Shown here: positions 11,517-24,885 of the stretch, piece by piece
Layout of the letters: every line of letters begins with the position of its first letter
Position numbering within the stretch: position 1 is the stretch's first letter
From: Orbilia blumenaviensis
Taxonomy: Eukaryota > Ascomycota > Orbiliomycetes > Orbiliales > Orbiliaceae
Direction of reading: 5' to 3'
NCBI GenBank assembly: GCA_036872755.1
Contig: JAVHNS010000012.1
Span: 1,116,001-1,180,000, forward strand
Length of the DNA: 64,000 bases
Position numbers and translations under genes: made by a program
The notes under the pieces: model-generated
Database searches by the model: none
What the model saw: the letters and a program-made list of their open reading frames with translations, nothing else
What the model was told of the DNA's origin: nothing

Positions 11517-13109
11517 TAGTTTGATTGCCATGTAGCAAGGTGGGCCGTCTAGCAAACCCACCTGTATTAATATTAATATTGCGCATCGTGCTAGGTTTCG
11601 CCAGTTTCTGTTTTTTTTTTTTTTTTTCGTGTGTAAAGATACAGATGAGAGACTACAGGCTGTTGGAGGCTACTATCTCCAGTGTTGATACCGACTTGCT
11701 TAGTACCTAGGTATATATGAAAGCGACGTTTGCTTCAAATGATAAGCGTCCTTACGGTATTTGCAATACAAAACTCCGTTTGATAAGGCTAGCTAAGGAT
11801 ATAGCACTAACTTTGCAAAATACACATTTCTTCCCTGTAAGTCATTATATTATCAGGGAAAAAATGATTGTCACCTTTTGCATATAAGAACAGTTACTAG
11901 CTCTCACCAAGCACGGCTTGAGAATTATCTTAAATTATACATTATGGGAAGCGCGAGCATTGAAAATGCATTGCGGCGCACCGCGGTACCGTGGGATAGA
12001 TAAGGAAGCGCCCGAATGGAATTACAATGCGCTAGCTACAAAATACTAACAGACTTTGATACCGAAATATGTTAACAATAACTCGGCCCGCGGGCGTATA
12101 TCTCCAGAACATGTATATATACAAACTATTTTGAGAATGACATTAATGCTAGGGTTTAAAATCTCCAACGAATACGTAGGGTCCAATGCGGCACCAGCTG
12201 TATGGCAGTGGTAACTAATTTCTGTGACGGAGGAGTGTTGGAGGGCCCGCTTAACCTATAATTTATGTATGCGATTCTTGATCCATTGGAAACGCCCTAT
12301 GATAAATAGTCTGGAAGACCATTTGCACCCTTGATAGTAATAGGTAAGTGAATTGTTCACACGTGTGTGTATATGACTTCGAAGTTTAATTCCTACGAAA
12401 TGGAAGATCATAAGACGAAATGTGACGTTTATGGAAGCACCACTATTGGTAGTTCGACTAGCCGTAGCACTCGGAATAATGTGAATGTATTAGTTCGAAA
12501 TTTTGTTGTCTAACGAATCCCATGCGATAATGTCGTAACTTACGCGATTACGTGGGATCAGCAATAAGACAAGTACTTCAAGAAGGGGTTTCTTTATTTA
12601 AAACTGATTTTAATCTAGTCTCGTACATTTATTCCATATATAGACCTCTCCTGATGACCCTATAGTTACAACCTACATGGAATCATCACATTTCTGTACA
12701 GCACTAGTACTGGCACCATAGACACCAATGTTGAAATACAAAATCTACATTTTGTTTCGACATCTGAAGTGGAGCCGTACAGAATGTATCCTTTTCATCT
12801 GCGTATTCACGTTCACCAACTCCTGTACAAATATATCTAAAACTAAGAGTAGTAAATTCTAAAGGACAGGATAAACCAATAAAAACAAAGGGGTATAGGG
12901 CTTAGGCGCAAGTCAGGTTTAAATACAAGCAAGTGTTCCATATAGACATAAGGGCAAGATGGGTTCGTGAAGCGGGCTCAAATCCGAAGACATAATATAA
13001 AATATTGTTCGAATATGAAACAGCAAGTCAACAGGCAGTACGTGGTCTCAAGTGCAAGTGTAGGGTGTGGTGAGCGTCCCCTGGCTTTATATGCTATTAA
13101 CGATAATGA
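11517..13109. other. Intergenic between convergent BRR2 and C2H2 genes
   Basis: No gene could be supported. It contains the 3' UTRs of two convergent genes, a T-tract near 11611-11627 and a CCTAGG motif near 11705. The rest is AT-rich with stop codons in all frames. Confidence 0.5.
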
Positions 13110-14429
13110 CTACATGTCGTGAAAAAAGGAGTTGGTATCGATATCAGCCGGAACAGCTGGAGTCCAAGCAAATCTTGGTACAGCTAACAGTTCTGCGCCC
13201 CGTCTGGGATGGCAAGTTATGATACACCTCTCTTCCTTACTCTTATTGAGGAATTCTTCGTTGGGATGGGTTTTATTTTGGTGGGACCTGATATTGTCCC
13301 AAGCTTTGCCGGGTGTTCCAGCCCAGCGAGAAGATTGACATCCAGGGTACCGACAAACAGCGTGGAATTCATTGGTTCCATGCTTGTCGTTTTGATGACT
13401 GATCAGTGTGGTACGACTGGCATATGTTAGGTCGCAGTTGTTAATGCCACAAACGTACACCAGCTTGGATCCTGTCCGGCGTACACGTGCGCGATTTCGA
13501 GGATAGTTGCGACGGGATGAAGCATATGCAGCACGGGTAGCTGGGGTTTGAATATCCATTACAAGTTCTCCATATGCGTCAGTTCTATTTGATAGTTAAC
13601 AATCATGCAATCATCCTGATTATGTGATATGTCTTGGGCTTCTTCAGGTCAGATATATCTAGACGTGTTCTGCTTCGTTGAGGCTGGTTTACGAGACCAA
13701 TCTAGACCTAGGATTTATGTAGCGTCTGTTGTAGTAAGGAGCTTTGGTACTTACAATTGCATAGTGTCATGGTTGAACAACGAGTCGTGGGCGCCGTCTT
13801 CGTGGCGAAGATATGGACCAGTCTCCGGTGCTGTATTTTGAAACACCTAGCATTCCCAATCCGGGTTTAATGATTAGCCATGATGCTAAAATCCATATAA
13901 TCTCAGATACGGCAAGCTTTGAAGAGGTGAAGACATTTTAAAGTGCGGATTTTGTTACTGAAATGGAACCATGTACAGCTGTCAAGAGAAAACGTACCTC
14001 TGGTACCGTCGAGAGGGTATGTGTATAATCCCCATAAAATTCTTGCTCGATCCGGCTTGGACTATCGCATTGATACTCATGTAACGAGATATAAGTAGTC
14101 CTATATTCATCATCGTGGGGAATATACAATTGGCTGTTGTACCCCTGGTCCGGGTAAACCTCCTGCTGTAATTGTATTTGCTGAGAGCTGGGGGCCACAT
14201 CGGTTGGGGTGTCACTCCAGAGAACTATTCCAACCCCATGATTTGAGCCTTCGAATGAATGGTCACTTAGAGCGTGATGGCTATCTAGATCGTATTGTAT
14301 GGGCTGTCTTGATGGGCTGTCCTGTAAATGGGGCAGATCTAGATCCAGGGCGATTTCTTCAGGAAGGGAATTGAAGGTGAGCATTGACAACTCCATATCG
14401 TTGAGGGCGGTGGTATTAGGCATGCACAT
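13110..14429 (-). CDS. Two-finger C2H2 zinc-finger protein (putative transcription factor)
   Basis: Three exons joined by frame and splice signals: 14429-13998, 13846-13755, 13584-13110, giving 332 aa. Donors are GTACGT (13997) and GTAAGT (13754). Residues 1-175 are acidic, with Gln-rich patches, and look disordered, as in an activation region. A basic stretch (about 197-213, rich in Arg) precedes two C2H2 fingers: C220-x4-C225-x12-H238-x4-H243, and a longer-looped one with C252, C257, H276 and H281. The wide Cys spacing (x4) and His spacing (x4) are typical of many uncharacterised fungal C2H2 proteins. DNA-binding regulator in the nucleus is the likely role; the target is unknown. The ATG at 14429 is chosen because a TATA-like box sits about 85 bp upstream. 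The middle exon (92 nt) is the least certain part. Confidence 0.8.
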
Positions 14430-17400
14430 CTTGTATAAAGAAATGTCTTCAAAGAGCTGTGCAGTGTGCAGCTGTGATGAGTTCCGTAAATCGCCATGGA
14501 TCTCGTCCAGTATTTATAGATTCACCGGCCCTATGCCCACTACCTGACAGCCCTGCAGCGCTATACTAGATCGGCTATTTGAACCGCTTTGTCTATAGTT
14601 AGTCGTTAAAGGGCCGCTTGAAAGGGATGAGATCGTGTAGTTCCGACTAGACTCTATGACCATGGTCGATCGACGCAGCGCAGGTGCGGGGGCGCCACAA
14701 GATCAATCTTTACGTTTCGGTTTGTCCTGGCAGTACAGCCTCGCCAACCCCATTTCAGAGCTGGTTCATCTTTAGCACTTGCTTTAACTATCCCTCGCTG
14801 TGTTTTCCATGGATATACTGTTATGTATCTGCAAAATTTTGATGTGGCTTGAAACAAGTCCAATAACTTCGTGTACAAATTTGTCGCCATCCGATTTCGG
14901 AATTCGGAATCAAATTATGTACAGGATCCGATACCACCTCTTTGCAGCTGCCCGTAAAGCAAATCTAGTTTCATAATTTCGATATCCCCAGAATACAAGA
15001 CGACATTAATATCGCGAAGCACTTGAAGCTTGGTTGTACCAGCATTCGCAATTACGATGGTCCGTGACCCTGACCGTTCTGTCGGTCACTATCTCGGAAA
15101 CCAAGCCCATCCAATTGCAAGGAATCAAAATTATGCATGAGTACCCCCAGATTGACTATCTCGCTGGAACCAGGCTCCAGGCTCTTGGAATTGACCCCCC
15201 CGCACCGTTAATTCTAGCTAAAAATTTAAACTCGTCATATAATTCTTCAAGACGACTTTTACGACGAACAGACTTTTGCGAGGCAATGCGGTATTTAGGT
15301 GCCTACATAGGCTGGTGGGCTATAGGTACGCACATGTACACACTTATGTTGTCAACTCATGATACAAAAATGTACAATGCAGCGTTTGCGAATTTTTCAT
15401 TCGTCAAAGGTCAAACCAGTGCAGGTTGCAGGGTATCTGCAGATATATCAATATCCATACGCCTTGGCGTTGACTCTGCCACAGTATCAATGCCACATTA
15501 CTAACTGCCTTGCATTGCATCACATTAGTGTCATGGCTTATACAAGTAATTGACGATTCGACCCATATGATATCCTGGTCTTGCGTAACGCAGGGGGCCT
15601 CGGGTTCGTACTGGCATTCTCCATGTTGCCTACGCGAATGCTGTACTCAATTGCAATTTCGATACTAACTGGCGAGGTATAAAACTTCATACGCAATACT
15701 ATCACAATGTGCCTACGTACCTACATATATGCATGTCTGGGTGCAGCTTCACAGTGGAGTCACAGGTCACCAGCATGCACACGGTGATTGGACTGGCCCG
15801 CGTCGGCAACCTCCGATTAATCGATCCAGAGTATCCCCGTCATCTCGATTGATATTTATTCATGCTATAGGCGGCTTTGGGTCCAATTGTGGGTAATATC
15901 TTGAGCTTCTCGATTTTTCGTCGGAAACTCCGCAAAAACTCAATTTAGAGCCGCAGTTACCCCTTTATCGAATATTCTCGAATCTAGCTCTATTAATTAA
16001 GCTATTAAGAGTAGGTCAGGGATACTAGGAAGGTTTCACTTTTCTTTTCCTTTCCCTTTTCTGGAGATCGGTCAACTCCATATCACCACCAGACCAAACA
16101 TCATCTCCTACAGTATCGCTCATCTGTATTGGTTAGTTCTATGCATGTAGTATCGCCTCGAAACCGATCCCGGAAATACGCTTTGGGCCCCCCTTTTTGA
16201 GTCTCCTGCATCCTCATGTAATCTGTTTGCAATTTAGTTGCAATTGGCTCGAGCTCCCACTGCATGCATGTGCATGCCTCGGTGTAGACTATACCTGACG
16301 TAGTGCACCAGCATTGCATTCATACTACAAGACTAGCACTGAACTTGAACAAATACTCTACGAATATTTATATTATAGTCTAGATCTCCACTGACCCAAA
16401 TTTTAGATCGACCGTCATTTAGGGGCGATCTATCAACTTAAGCGGGAAACTCCTTAAGGATTTATCGCGGAGCTATTATGTGCTTGGAAAATAGCACCCC
16501 TATGTATGTACGCACACATAACTTTAACTGATTTCGGGTCTGTATTATGTTGAGTTTTGATAGTGACGTCTTTTACCCTGTCCATGGATTCGGAACAACG
16601 CCCTTCGCGTAACGGCTTCCGCAATAAAACCCGTTACATTGGCTCTGGAGAGGGGAAATTCGGGGCGAGGAGAGGTTTGGGCCACTGGCTGCCTTCCAAG
16701 CCTCCTAATCGCGATGTGCATGTGAATGCCCTTCGCGAACGTGCATGGGGCAACAATCAAACCTGGTACTCGTACAGGCCGGTACCAATGACCCAAAATC
16801 CCGAGTTTGTCACTTATGCATGTATGCACCCGAGAACGAATCAATAGGCGACAAAAGAACTCATACGTATTTTTGTTTCTGTATGAAACCTCGAGGCCTC
16901 CCGAGGATTGGGTCTGGAGCTTGGAGGGTGTTTTCGGGGATTAAGGTGGAGAAAAGAAACTTTAAAGTACATACGTATACGCATATGCACACCTCAAAAT
17001 TGACCAGATCCTAAAATCAAAGGCAAACTCCACCAGCCACACCGGTGCACCACAAATATCCATCAGCATCGTTCTCGGATTTCCCACATATAATTAGTTG
17101 AAATTGGCGTTGAAACGGTACTATTGTATCACCGCCCAATCTAGTCAGCCTGTCAGCCACGTCGCCGCTGTGATTATCGCTGGTTAGTAGCGAAATAGTA
17201 ACTGATACCCAGGCTTAGAATCATGCATTGCGGTTAGGAATGGCGCTACCCGGGCATCTTTGCTATTTAAATTATATAAGCATTAATTTTCGATATGAAG
17301 CACCAGATACGGTGAGGATACCATTATAGGCCGAGATACAATAGCATCTAGATATCACAGATCCTATAGCTAACACTTCCATGTCACGATATTTCGTAGC

Positions 17401-20400
17401 TTAGCGTTTGCCAAACCAGCTAGCCATACTCGAACTCCGCAATTTCCTTGAGTTGTCTTTCATATTTAGGGTGTAATAGCAGTACCAGTACGTACACAAA
17501 ACAAAATAAATGATAAACATCGCTCGGTGTGTGTGGCTAGTAAAATCTGCAATGGATCCGAAACCTTTTTTTTTTTCTTCTTTCTTTTCTTTGTGTAAGT
17601 TGAGCGCGCTGTGCTACTGGGCTGAAGTTTACCCAACATAGCTCTAGTTTCATGCAAGGTATCAAAACCAAGGCCCGGATTTCACGGGTGGGGCTTCGTA
17701 GGCCTACAAAAACGGCACACTGAAGACATGTTAAGGGCTCGACATCATGTGTCGGGACCACAGAAGCTGGGTACTAATACTACATCGATTGTACAGATAC
17801 ATATGCAATGTTAGTATGATTTCACATTGCAGATTAAGCCTCTCGCGTGACCATAACCGACATGTTCATCCAAAAAATTCCTAACACACAAATAAATTAT
17901 ACTAATTCGGCTTTTTGAGCCAACATTGCGTACATTTGATGGAAGGATGCAGCGACGATTTTATTGTCTACGATATCGGCTACATACTGCAGAGCACAAA
18001 CAACGGAAATAAATATTGGTCAATGATGCATAAAGGCACGCTTGAGGGCTAAAGGATCAGGGTATCGTATGCAAAATTGTTACATGTATACATGCAACTG
18101 CCATCCTACGAACCTCCTCTTTTTGAGAATACCAGATTTTAGGGTATATTTTATAAGCCATCGATAGTTTGTAATTCGCTAAACCGGGGAAGTCCATCCC
18201 ATTGCATCTCAGCCGTAAATTTAAAGGTACGTGCATTGATAGCATGACCACGACTGTCTTCGTAGTCCCTCCGTAGATGTCTCGGCAACTGCGATACCAA
18301 CCAATAACCTATAATACTATCAAATGCGAGCGTTAATGGGGAATCGGCGAGAGATATGGTTCGCTGCGATAGTAAGAAGGCCAATGTCTATCAGAATCGT
18401 ATGCAGGAAGTATTTATTAAAGCCTCGTAGCTCTTGTGTCGCACAGACAGGAGCCTTTCCTAAGTTTCCCCTCCCTACCGGTCCCCATACCCCTCTCTTC
18501 ACCCTCTCCGTCTCTTTTTCTTTGTCTTTCTTTTTCTTCTTCTTTTTTCTTTTTTCTTTTCTTTTGATTTTATTTCTTCTTGTCTTTGGTTGGGAGAGTG
18601 GTTCACGGCTGGTATCTACGACAGGCGCTACGGCAGCGCAGCTGCGTTGGTCATGTCAACCGAGGAAGGTTGAGCCTAAAGGTCTGGTTTTCGGGGTTTC
18701 AACTTCCTAACTTTTCTCGTACCTCTTCTCAACTCATTTACGAAAAGTTTTGAGATGATGACTTCGGAGATATAATATTAATTCTCTCAACATGCAGCCA
18801 AATATACAGCCGTCATATGTGACCCGATTGGACCCGGGGTGAAAATCGGAAGTAAACCCCATTCCCGCTATCGCTACCTAGAGTTAGGTAGACACGGCGG
18901 AATCTAGCTAATCCTCTTATTGTAGTCACCGCTTACTCGGGTTGCAGTGCGTAAGGCGAGCCTCGTCAAGGCAAACGCGGGACTGCCTAGCGAAAAGAAT
19001 CGCTATAGACCCCGAAACCGCACCATAGAAGAAAACGAAAGGCGAGTTTGACAACCATTAGATCTTGAGAAGTGTATGGATTATACTTGTAAGGATCATG
19101 GGCAATTAGCTTGGCTGAATCTAACCCTGTAAACCCGTGTATTAGAGATCCCGATGTCAGTGCCATGAGCATATCTCACCGCAGCTGGATTGCCTAAGTC
19201 TACGTCAGTATATTCCTTTGATATTAATTTATTCTGAGTTCACAATGATATGTACTTGCAATTCGGGGTACCTATAGCGCTTGTCCCGCATACTAAGCAT
19301 TACTACATCTTTGTTTCTCTCCAGAGCCTCTTAAATCCTTTCAAGGTCAATTGTGGAATCATTCTGCTCCTGGTCGCTCATGATCGGCCCGCTGCCTGTT
19401 GGATGTCTCAATTTCATGTGCATAGTAGCCAATGGCGTGGTGATGCAAGATCTTTATTACTAAATCCCGCATTAAAATGCCTTCGGACCGGCCCCGAAAT
19501 CATAAAGTACATACGATATGGCTGGGGCTATCCCATGTCGACATGTCTATATAGGTGTATAAGCGATTTACTATATACCCCTCATGACATATGTATATCA
19601 GCAGCAATTATATGCACTCTTTACGACATGAATCATGAGCCCTTACCAGTTTTGGTCACCGCTAATACATAAGAATGTTTGCTCTCAATGCTAGAGCAGG
19701 TGGTTTCAAAGTCATGGCGATGGAAGCCGGTGGGGGCATATTAACGCTGTTCCTCGACCGATAACCACAAGAAGCAATAGGTTTTTGCGATTAGCAGGCA
19801 GGAAACAACGCCAAGTTGACAAATTTCTACTTGTTACAAACCCGCATCGGTATTCCTATCCAGGGCCATTCGAAAGGGGCTGCATTGTCTTCTAACGTAA
19901 AATAATTGATATTCAGAGAGCCAACGGTAGCAATAATATACCTGCAATACACGTATTATAGACAGTGAAAAATTCTCACATAGGCCTTTCATACCCTGCA
20001 AATATATCCTCGCCGACAGCTTTGTTAGGAATGGTACAGAGTTGGCAGCCAAAGAAGAGGAATCCACAACAATGTTGCAACTCAGTAGTGCACAGTGTGA
20101 AACCCTACAGACTCAAACAATTTGTGATATTGCAATCTAGAGAGCCGAGTGTCTGAGGTCTTACCAACAATAATATGTGCTTTTTCAATTTTTTTTGCTT
20201 TAGTCCTCGTTTTTAGCTGCTGCGACTTGATTAAATTGCTTTGGCTGAGGAGCCTTCAAAACGTTAACTACAAACACGAATCAACATGAAGTCTAACTAT
20301 AGACTATTTCTGGTTATGGTGAGACTAACGTTACATGGATTATCCTTTCCGAAACCTGGTCTAGCTGCGGCATACGCGTGGAATATACTGAAACATTGTT

Positions 20401-22602
20401 TATGTAACTATTTGATCGTCGTGACGTTGGAATCGGAAAATTCGGGCCCAAGACGAGACCAGGCCCAAGTTGGAAATCCGATAAAAATTCAACTGTTTTG
20501 CCCCACACGCCGCTGGAGACTAACAATATGGTCACCGGCAGTCTTTGAGTTATGTTTGTAACTGATCATCACCACATCCAACATCGCGAAGTAAGTACCT
20601 AAGTAGTCATGTAGCACGACTGCGGCGCTGGTACAACACCAATTTGGTTGGTCTGGAAGACCCTGGTTGTACGAACAAGTTGGCTTAGTCTGGTGAACCA
20701 CGATTTCGTCTCCACGACCTTCCCCAAACCGTGTTAGCCAGCCTTGTTCACATGGCACGTTGGTGCGGGTCGGGACATCCCGGTCCACATCTTCGGGTGC
20801 GGAAGTGCCAACCAACATGACGGAGCCGCATTTAAAGCTTTATGTAACATCAATCAATGACCGTGAAACCTCAACGAATATTGTATGACATGAAACGTGG
20901 CTCTTTAGCTTAATCACTAACGTAGTATAGTACACTTGCGAGCTTTTTTGGGCCGGGTTCTCGCTGAGTAAGTGTGTCACAAAACGAAACTCGGCATAAT
21001 TACATCTAATATAAATTCGATTACGCTAGATACTAGTTATCAATACGGGGTTTTTTTTTAACAAAAAAGCCAGTTAAACTTGTATAGAAGGCTTTTAATT
21101 CGCTCTATTATTGGTAGTGCCGTATCAAAACTAGTGACCCAAGCACCAGCGCAGAGAACCAACAAAGAACACCAAGCACACCTTATAGTTTTAAGAATAT
21201 ATCATTATAATAGAATAAGAATGATGAGTGAAGAGAGAAGATAGGCTAGAGACCTCTAGCACGATATGAATAAGGATTAGAGAGATGGACAGCTGATGGG
21301 CAGCTGATCCCTAACACATTACATTACAGCTCAACGTATATTATCACAATTTCGGACACTCCTATGACAGTTTATTCTTCGACCTATGAGGCTACAAAGC
21401 AAAATCCAGGTTTCTACGACACTTTAGGTATACAAGCGCATGGCTCCCTCACTGGGGCGAGATTTTAGTTACTGTAAATTTACTTTTACAGGGAAACATA
21501 CTTATGCCTCAAGCTCAAATTTGGATAACCAGGTAATGAAATTTCTCTGATTCTAGTGTTTAATTCTTCATCGCAGAGTGTCCCTCATGGAGCGAAGTTG
21601 GGGGCAGGATTTGGTCATTAACACACCAAATGACGGAAGGAAGTCTGGACGGGCTACCACCCGTACGTATATAGATGTACGTATGTATGTACCGCTAGGT
21701 GTTAAATCTCATACTTTACAAAGAATCATTAAATTCTATTAAAAAAGAACAGCGTATGTAAGATAAGAAGGGACTACAATAAAGTCATGGTATATGAAAA
21801 CACCAGTTTGGCATAATCAAAATGCAACATGTACTTGACTCCCACCAAATTTGGCCAAAACACTTTTGAGCCGACCCAATACCGTCAGCATTCGAAGGGC
21901 CATAAAGCCCCTGCCCTCGAAGAGGATGCTCTGTATAGTCTATTCCAGAAGAGTTCCCTAGCCCTCATGGCAGAATAGTCTTTAATCCATCGGTCGGCAA
22001 TAGGAGCTGAGGAGATATTGGGAGTTAGATGAGGCTAGCTTGGGTATTAGTTGCTACTTGACGCAGAGGGACAAGTTGGAGCTGTGGTATTTCTTGTGTT
22101 GCTTCTCAGCGGCCCCAGAGCGCCGCGAGTTTAGTCTGTGGATCTACGGATTCAAAGCGTCCGTACAAAGATCGCATAGGTCCAACCACATACTGCTAAT
22201 TATGTTTAAAATAATTGCCTTTTTTTCATCGTGAGATGAAGTCGTCGAGTAGCGCTCGAACGCTGAAGCTAGCTACGCATGGGCTGTAGAATATTGTCAA
22301 CTCTATATACAGCACGATAACTCATTATATTAAAAAGTCTATTAAAAATCCTAGTGAAGTATTTAGAAGTTTGTCCACTTTATAATCTGATTAGGGCCCT
22401 GTAAGTATTTAATTAAGGTTGTCTAACGGACATGCTCTCAACTTGACTAACACCAGTTATATAATGCTTCGCTTCTCAACAAAGTAACCAAAATACATGA
22501 AGGGAGAAATATGACAAGTTATATGGAATCAGTTCGAACGCCTTATGCAAATGCAAGATATATCGTCAAGGTTACTCCTAGTTGGCCACACAAGGGATCG
22601 GC
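14430..22602. other. Eight-kilobase gene-poor region
   Basis: No gene could be supported. Open frames of 100-160 codons exist (15034-15504, 18324-18710, 19250-19672) but have no domain, signal peptide or codon pattern that sets them above chance, and some begin at TTG. Pyrimidine-rich tracts lie at 17562-17592 and 18500-18580. A segment around 21120-21320 may be an old LTR edge (see findings). A TGCATTGCAT element lies at 15511-15520. Confidence 0.5.
14511..14520 (-). promoter_or_regulatory. TATA-like box of the C2H2 gene
   Basis: Reads TCTATAAATA on the minus strand, about 85 bp upstream of the ATG at 14429. Position and sequence fit a core promoter; not tested. Confidence 0.4.
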
Positions 22603-23034
22603 TTAAAGGCGGCTTGGTGGATCCCAGCAGATTGGGGGCTGTTCGAAGCCTGCAGTAGTGGCAGTGACAGTAGCATCTGGTTTCCTCGACCTGTTAATGG
22701 TCTTTGTCACAACCTTCAGGTCACAGCCGTTGCAGATGACATCTCTTGGGACGGCGACCATCTCAGTATAAACCGTTTTAGTGTACTTGACTCCACGGGG
22801 CGGGTAGCTGGTGGTGACGGTATAGGTGGTCGTGCATTTCTTTATGGGTTTATACCCCTTCGCAAGAGACCCGGTGGGTTGGGGGACTGCGAGCGCAGAG
22901 CTATATATAACCGCAGTTCATGTTAGAATATTCATGAAAAACAACTTATTACCGGAAACTATATGTGACAAAACAGGCGTTCATCCATACCTGGCAAGGC
23001 TAAGAGCAATCGCGAGAGTGGCTAAGAATTGCAT
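22603..23034 (-). CDS. Small secreted four-cysteine protein, paralog A
   Basis: Two exons, 23034-22991 (44 nt) and 22900-22603, spliced over a 90-nt intron (GTATGG donor at 22990, TTCTAAC branch, ATATATAG acceptor), giving 113 aa. The N-terminus MQFLATLAIALSLASA is a classical signal peptide, and the intron falls at its end in phase 2. The mature protein is about 95 aa with four cysteines in the pattern C-x33-C-x2-C-x31-C (the middle pair reads CNGC), Thr/Val-rich beta-prone strands such as YTVTTSYPP, and a DATVTATT segment. It is a clear paralog of the gene at 24456-24885: 40 of 70 residues are identical, without gaps, between first and last Cys. Extracellular role inferred; an effector, adhesin or wall protein are all possible. 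I do not recognise the family. A TATA box lies about 150 bp upstream of the ATG. Confidence 0.85.
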
Positions 23035-23180
23035 TTTGGTTTGTTGATGGATTTGTATGAAATTTTGTTTTCCAGGCTGTAGTCTGTCGACGGAACCGTA
23101 TTCTTGGCTTGGGGACCTCAAGGTATGATATTGGTGCTGATGAGAGAAGGGGGAAATAATCTCATACGGTAGACCACTCC

Positions 23181-23190
23181 CTTTTTATAT
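23181..23190 (-). promoter_or_regulatory. TATA box of secreted paralog A
   Basis: Reads ATATAAAAAG on the minus strand, about 150 bp upstream of the ATG at 23034. The equivalent gene B has a TATA box at nearly the same distance. Confidence 0.6.
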
Positions 23191-23564
23191 TCTTCATTCT
23201 ACAGTCGCAATGTCATGGAGACGGAATATAGGAGGCAATACTTACCATACCTGATGCCTATTTTAGAAGCATTTCCCGACAGGAACACTCTCTCATTGTC
23301 ACTTTGCCATCGGCTACAGCGAGTGAAAGGTCAGACAGGGGAATCATAGCGTGCACGTTGGAATGCATGCCAGCACGGTTACATTCGGGGATTCTTGGCA
23401 GGCCAGGATTAAGGTTAATCTTTGGCTTGATTGAAGCTTTTCTGGGCTTCCCTCGCCAAACTAACCGGTCGGAAAGCTCGGTCATCGTGTTAATATCAAG
23501 CTAGCTGGAGGTGCAATTTCCGACATTTTGTGGTGATGGCTTGTTCTAGGGCTTATTTCAGAGT

Positions 23565-23584
23565 TGCATTGCATTGCATTGCAT
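23565..23584. repeat. TGCATT repeat (20 bp, period 5)
   Basis: Reads TGCATTGCATTGCATTGCAT. The same TGCATTGCAT unit occurs at 3131, 15511, 25955 and 39649, far more often than expected for a 10-mer in 64 kb. Confidence 0.9.
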
Positions 23585-24455
23585 ACACTGTCGAACATTT
23601 CGGAGACGTCGAGACCAAGATGTCTTGTCAGGGTGGACCTTGTGCTACCCGAACGGATGGCGGAGGCAATAGTTGCTTTTTCAGGCCGAAACTAATAGTC
23701 TGCCCACTGTCAGTTCCGCATGGACCACCAACTTGAGTTTAGTCCACTTCTGGGGTTCTCGAGCTCCACATTTTTATAATATTCTAAATCAGTACTCCAT
23801 GTCGTCAATCCCTGTAATCCTAAAGTGCAGGTGGGAGACAAACTTTTCCAATGCTCCAACGTCACGGTCATGCGCGATAGATTCGCAGAGCTTGTAAGTA
23901 ACCAAATTCTCGAGACATATCTACAGCAGTACGTACAGCGGCATCCTTTGACAGGCTATGAATCCAACCCAACATTGATAATAATTAACTATTTAGTAAA
24001 TGAGATCGCTATCTAGAGTGGACTATCTAAAATGGGCTCATCTAAGGAGGAAACCAGATTTAGGGCTGAGATCATGAGGTGCCAGATACGCATAGGCCAC
24101 GTTTTTATAAGATGGTACGGTTGCTCCATGTCAACCGGTCCCTGCAAGATTTGTAAATTTAGATGGATGGGATACCTCAAAAGTAAGTCTATGATATTGG
24201 TCCCCAATTTACCCGCTAATATTTCCACGCTTAAAAATAATTCATTGACGCATACTGCAAATCGATCTTTAAATACTTTGAATCAAATATGTTATTAATA
24301 GTGTAGTGAAAATATCAAATCAAAGGTACAAATACAAGCGTAAAATACATGAAAGAACTATGTTCCGTGTGAGGGTTATATTGTGGCCACTTATATAAAA
24401 TGATCTGTTCAATGCATATATACCACTAACTTCCTCATGCATTAGAAGTTATAGA

Positions 24456-24885
24456 CTAAGGCTCAGGGGTGTGTTCTGGTAGGTTGTAGCACATCGGAAT
24501 GCGCTTTAATGTAGAGGTCGTAGCGGTGACAGTAGCATTTGGGGGCCTTGATTCATTGATCGTTTCAGTAACGATTTCCAAAGAACAGCCCTTGCACAGT
24601 AGGTCATGTGGAATAGCTGCCCATTGAGTGTACACGGTTGTCGTATATAGTTGGTCGGCGGGCGGATAGCTCGTTGTAACAGTGAACTGAGTTATGCAAG
24701 GGGCTTTGAGGGTGCTGACTGGCGTGGCTCGGGAAGCTCTGATTTGAGGCGCGAGGACGGCGGCACTATGAAAAAATTACAAAATTTGTTAGATATGTCT
24801 ATCTCATACGAATTTCGTTTATAGCATGACGTTTTAATTACCTAGCAATGTTAACCCCAAGCGCAAGAGCAATAAAGAGTTGCAT
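24456..24885 (-). CDS. Small secreted four-cysteine protein, paralog B
   Basis: Two exons, 24885-24842 (44 nt, the same length as in paralog A) and 24765-24456, with a 76-nt intron (GTAATT donor, ATCTAACA branch, TTCATAG acceptor), giving 117 aa. The signal peptide is MQLFIALALGVNIASA, again interrupted at its end by a phase-2 intron. The mature protein has the cysteine pattern C-x33-C-x2-C-x31-C (middle pair CKGC) and keeps the TVTTSYPP, TVYT and ATVTATT blocks of paralog A. It carries N-x-S/T sites (NES, NAT) that could be N-glycosylated. The same orientation, intron and spacing indicate tandem duplication followed by divergence. Function unknown; secretion is predicted from the leader only. 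TATA box about 170 bp upstream. Confidence 0.85.

Larger units (their letters stand above)
23035..24455. other. Spacer between the two secreted paralogs
   Basis: Holds the promoter of paralog A and the 3' flank of paralog B. A 20-bp TGCATT run lies at 23565-23584. No further gene seen on either strand. Confidence 0.5.

Noticed and set aside
15034..15504. 156-codon open frame, plus strand
   Set aside because: Begins at TTG and has no recognisable motif.
18324..18710. 128-codon frame with a Phe/Leu-rich stretch
   Set aside because: The apparent membrane segment is just translation of a T/C-rich tract.
19250..19672. 140-codon open frame, plus strand
   Set aside because: No domain, no neighbour context, length within chance expectation.
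20489..20818. 109-codon ATG frame, minus strand
   Set aside because: No signal peptide or domain; a possible internal donor leads to no convincing second exon.
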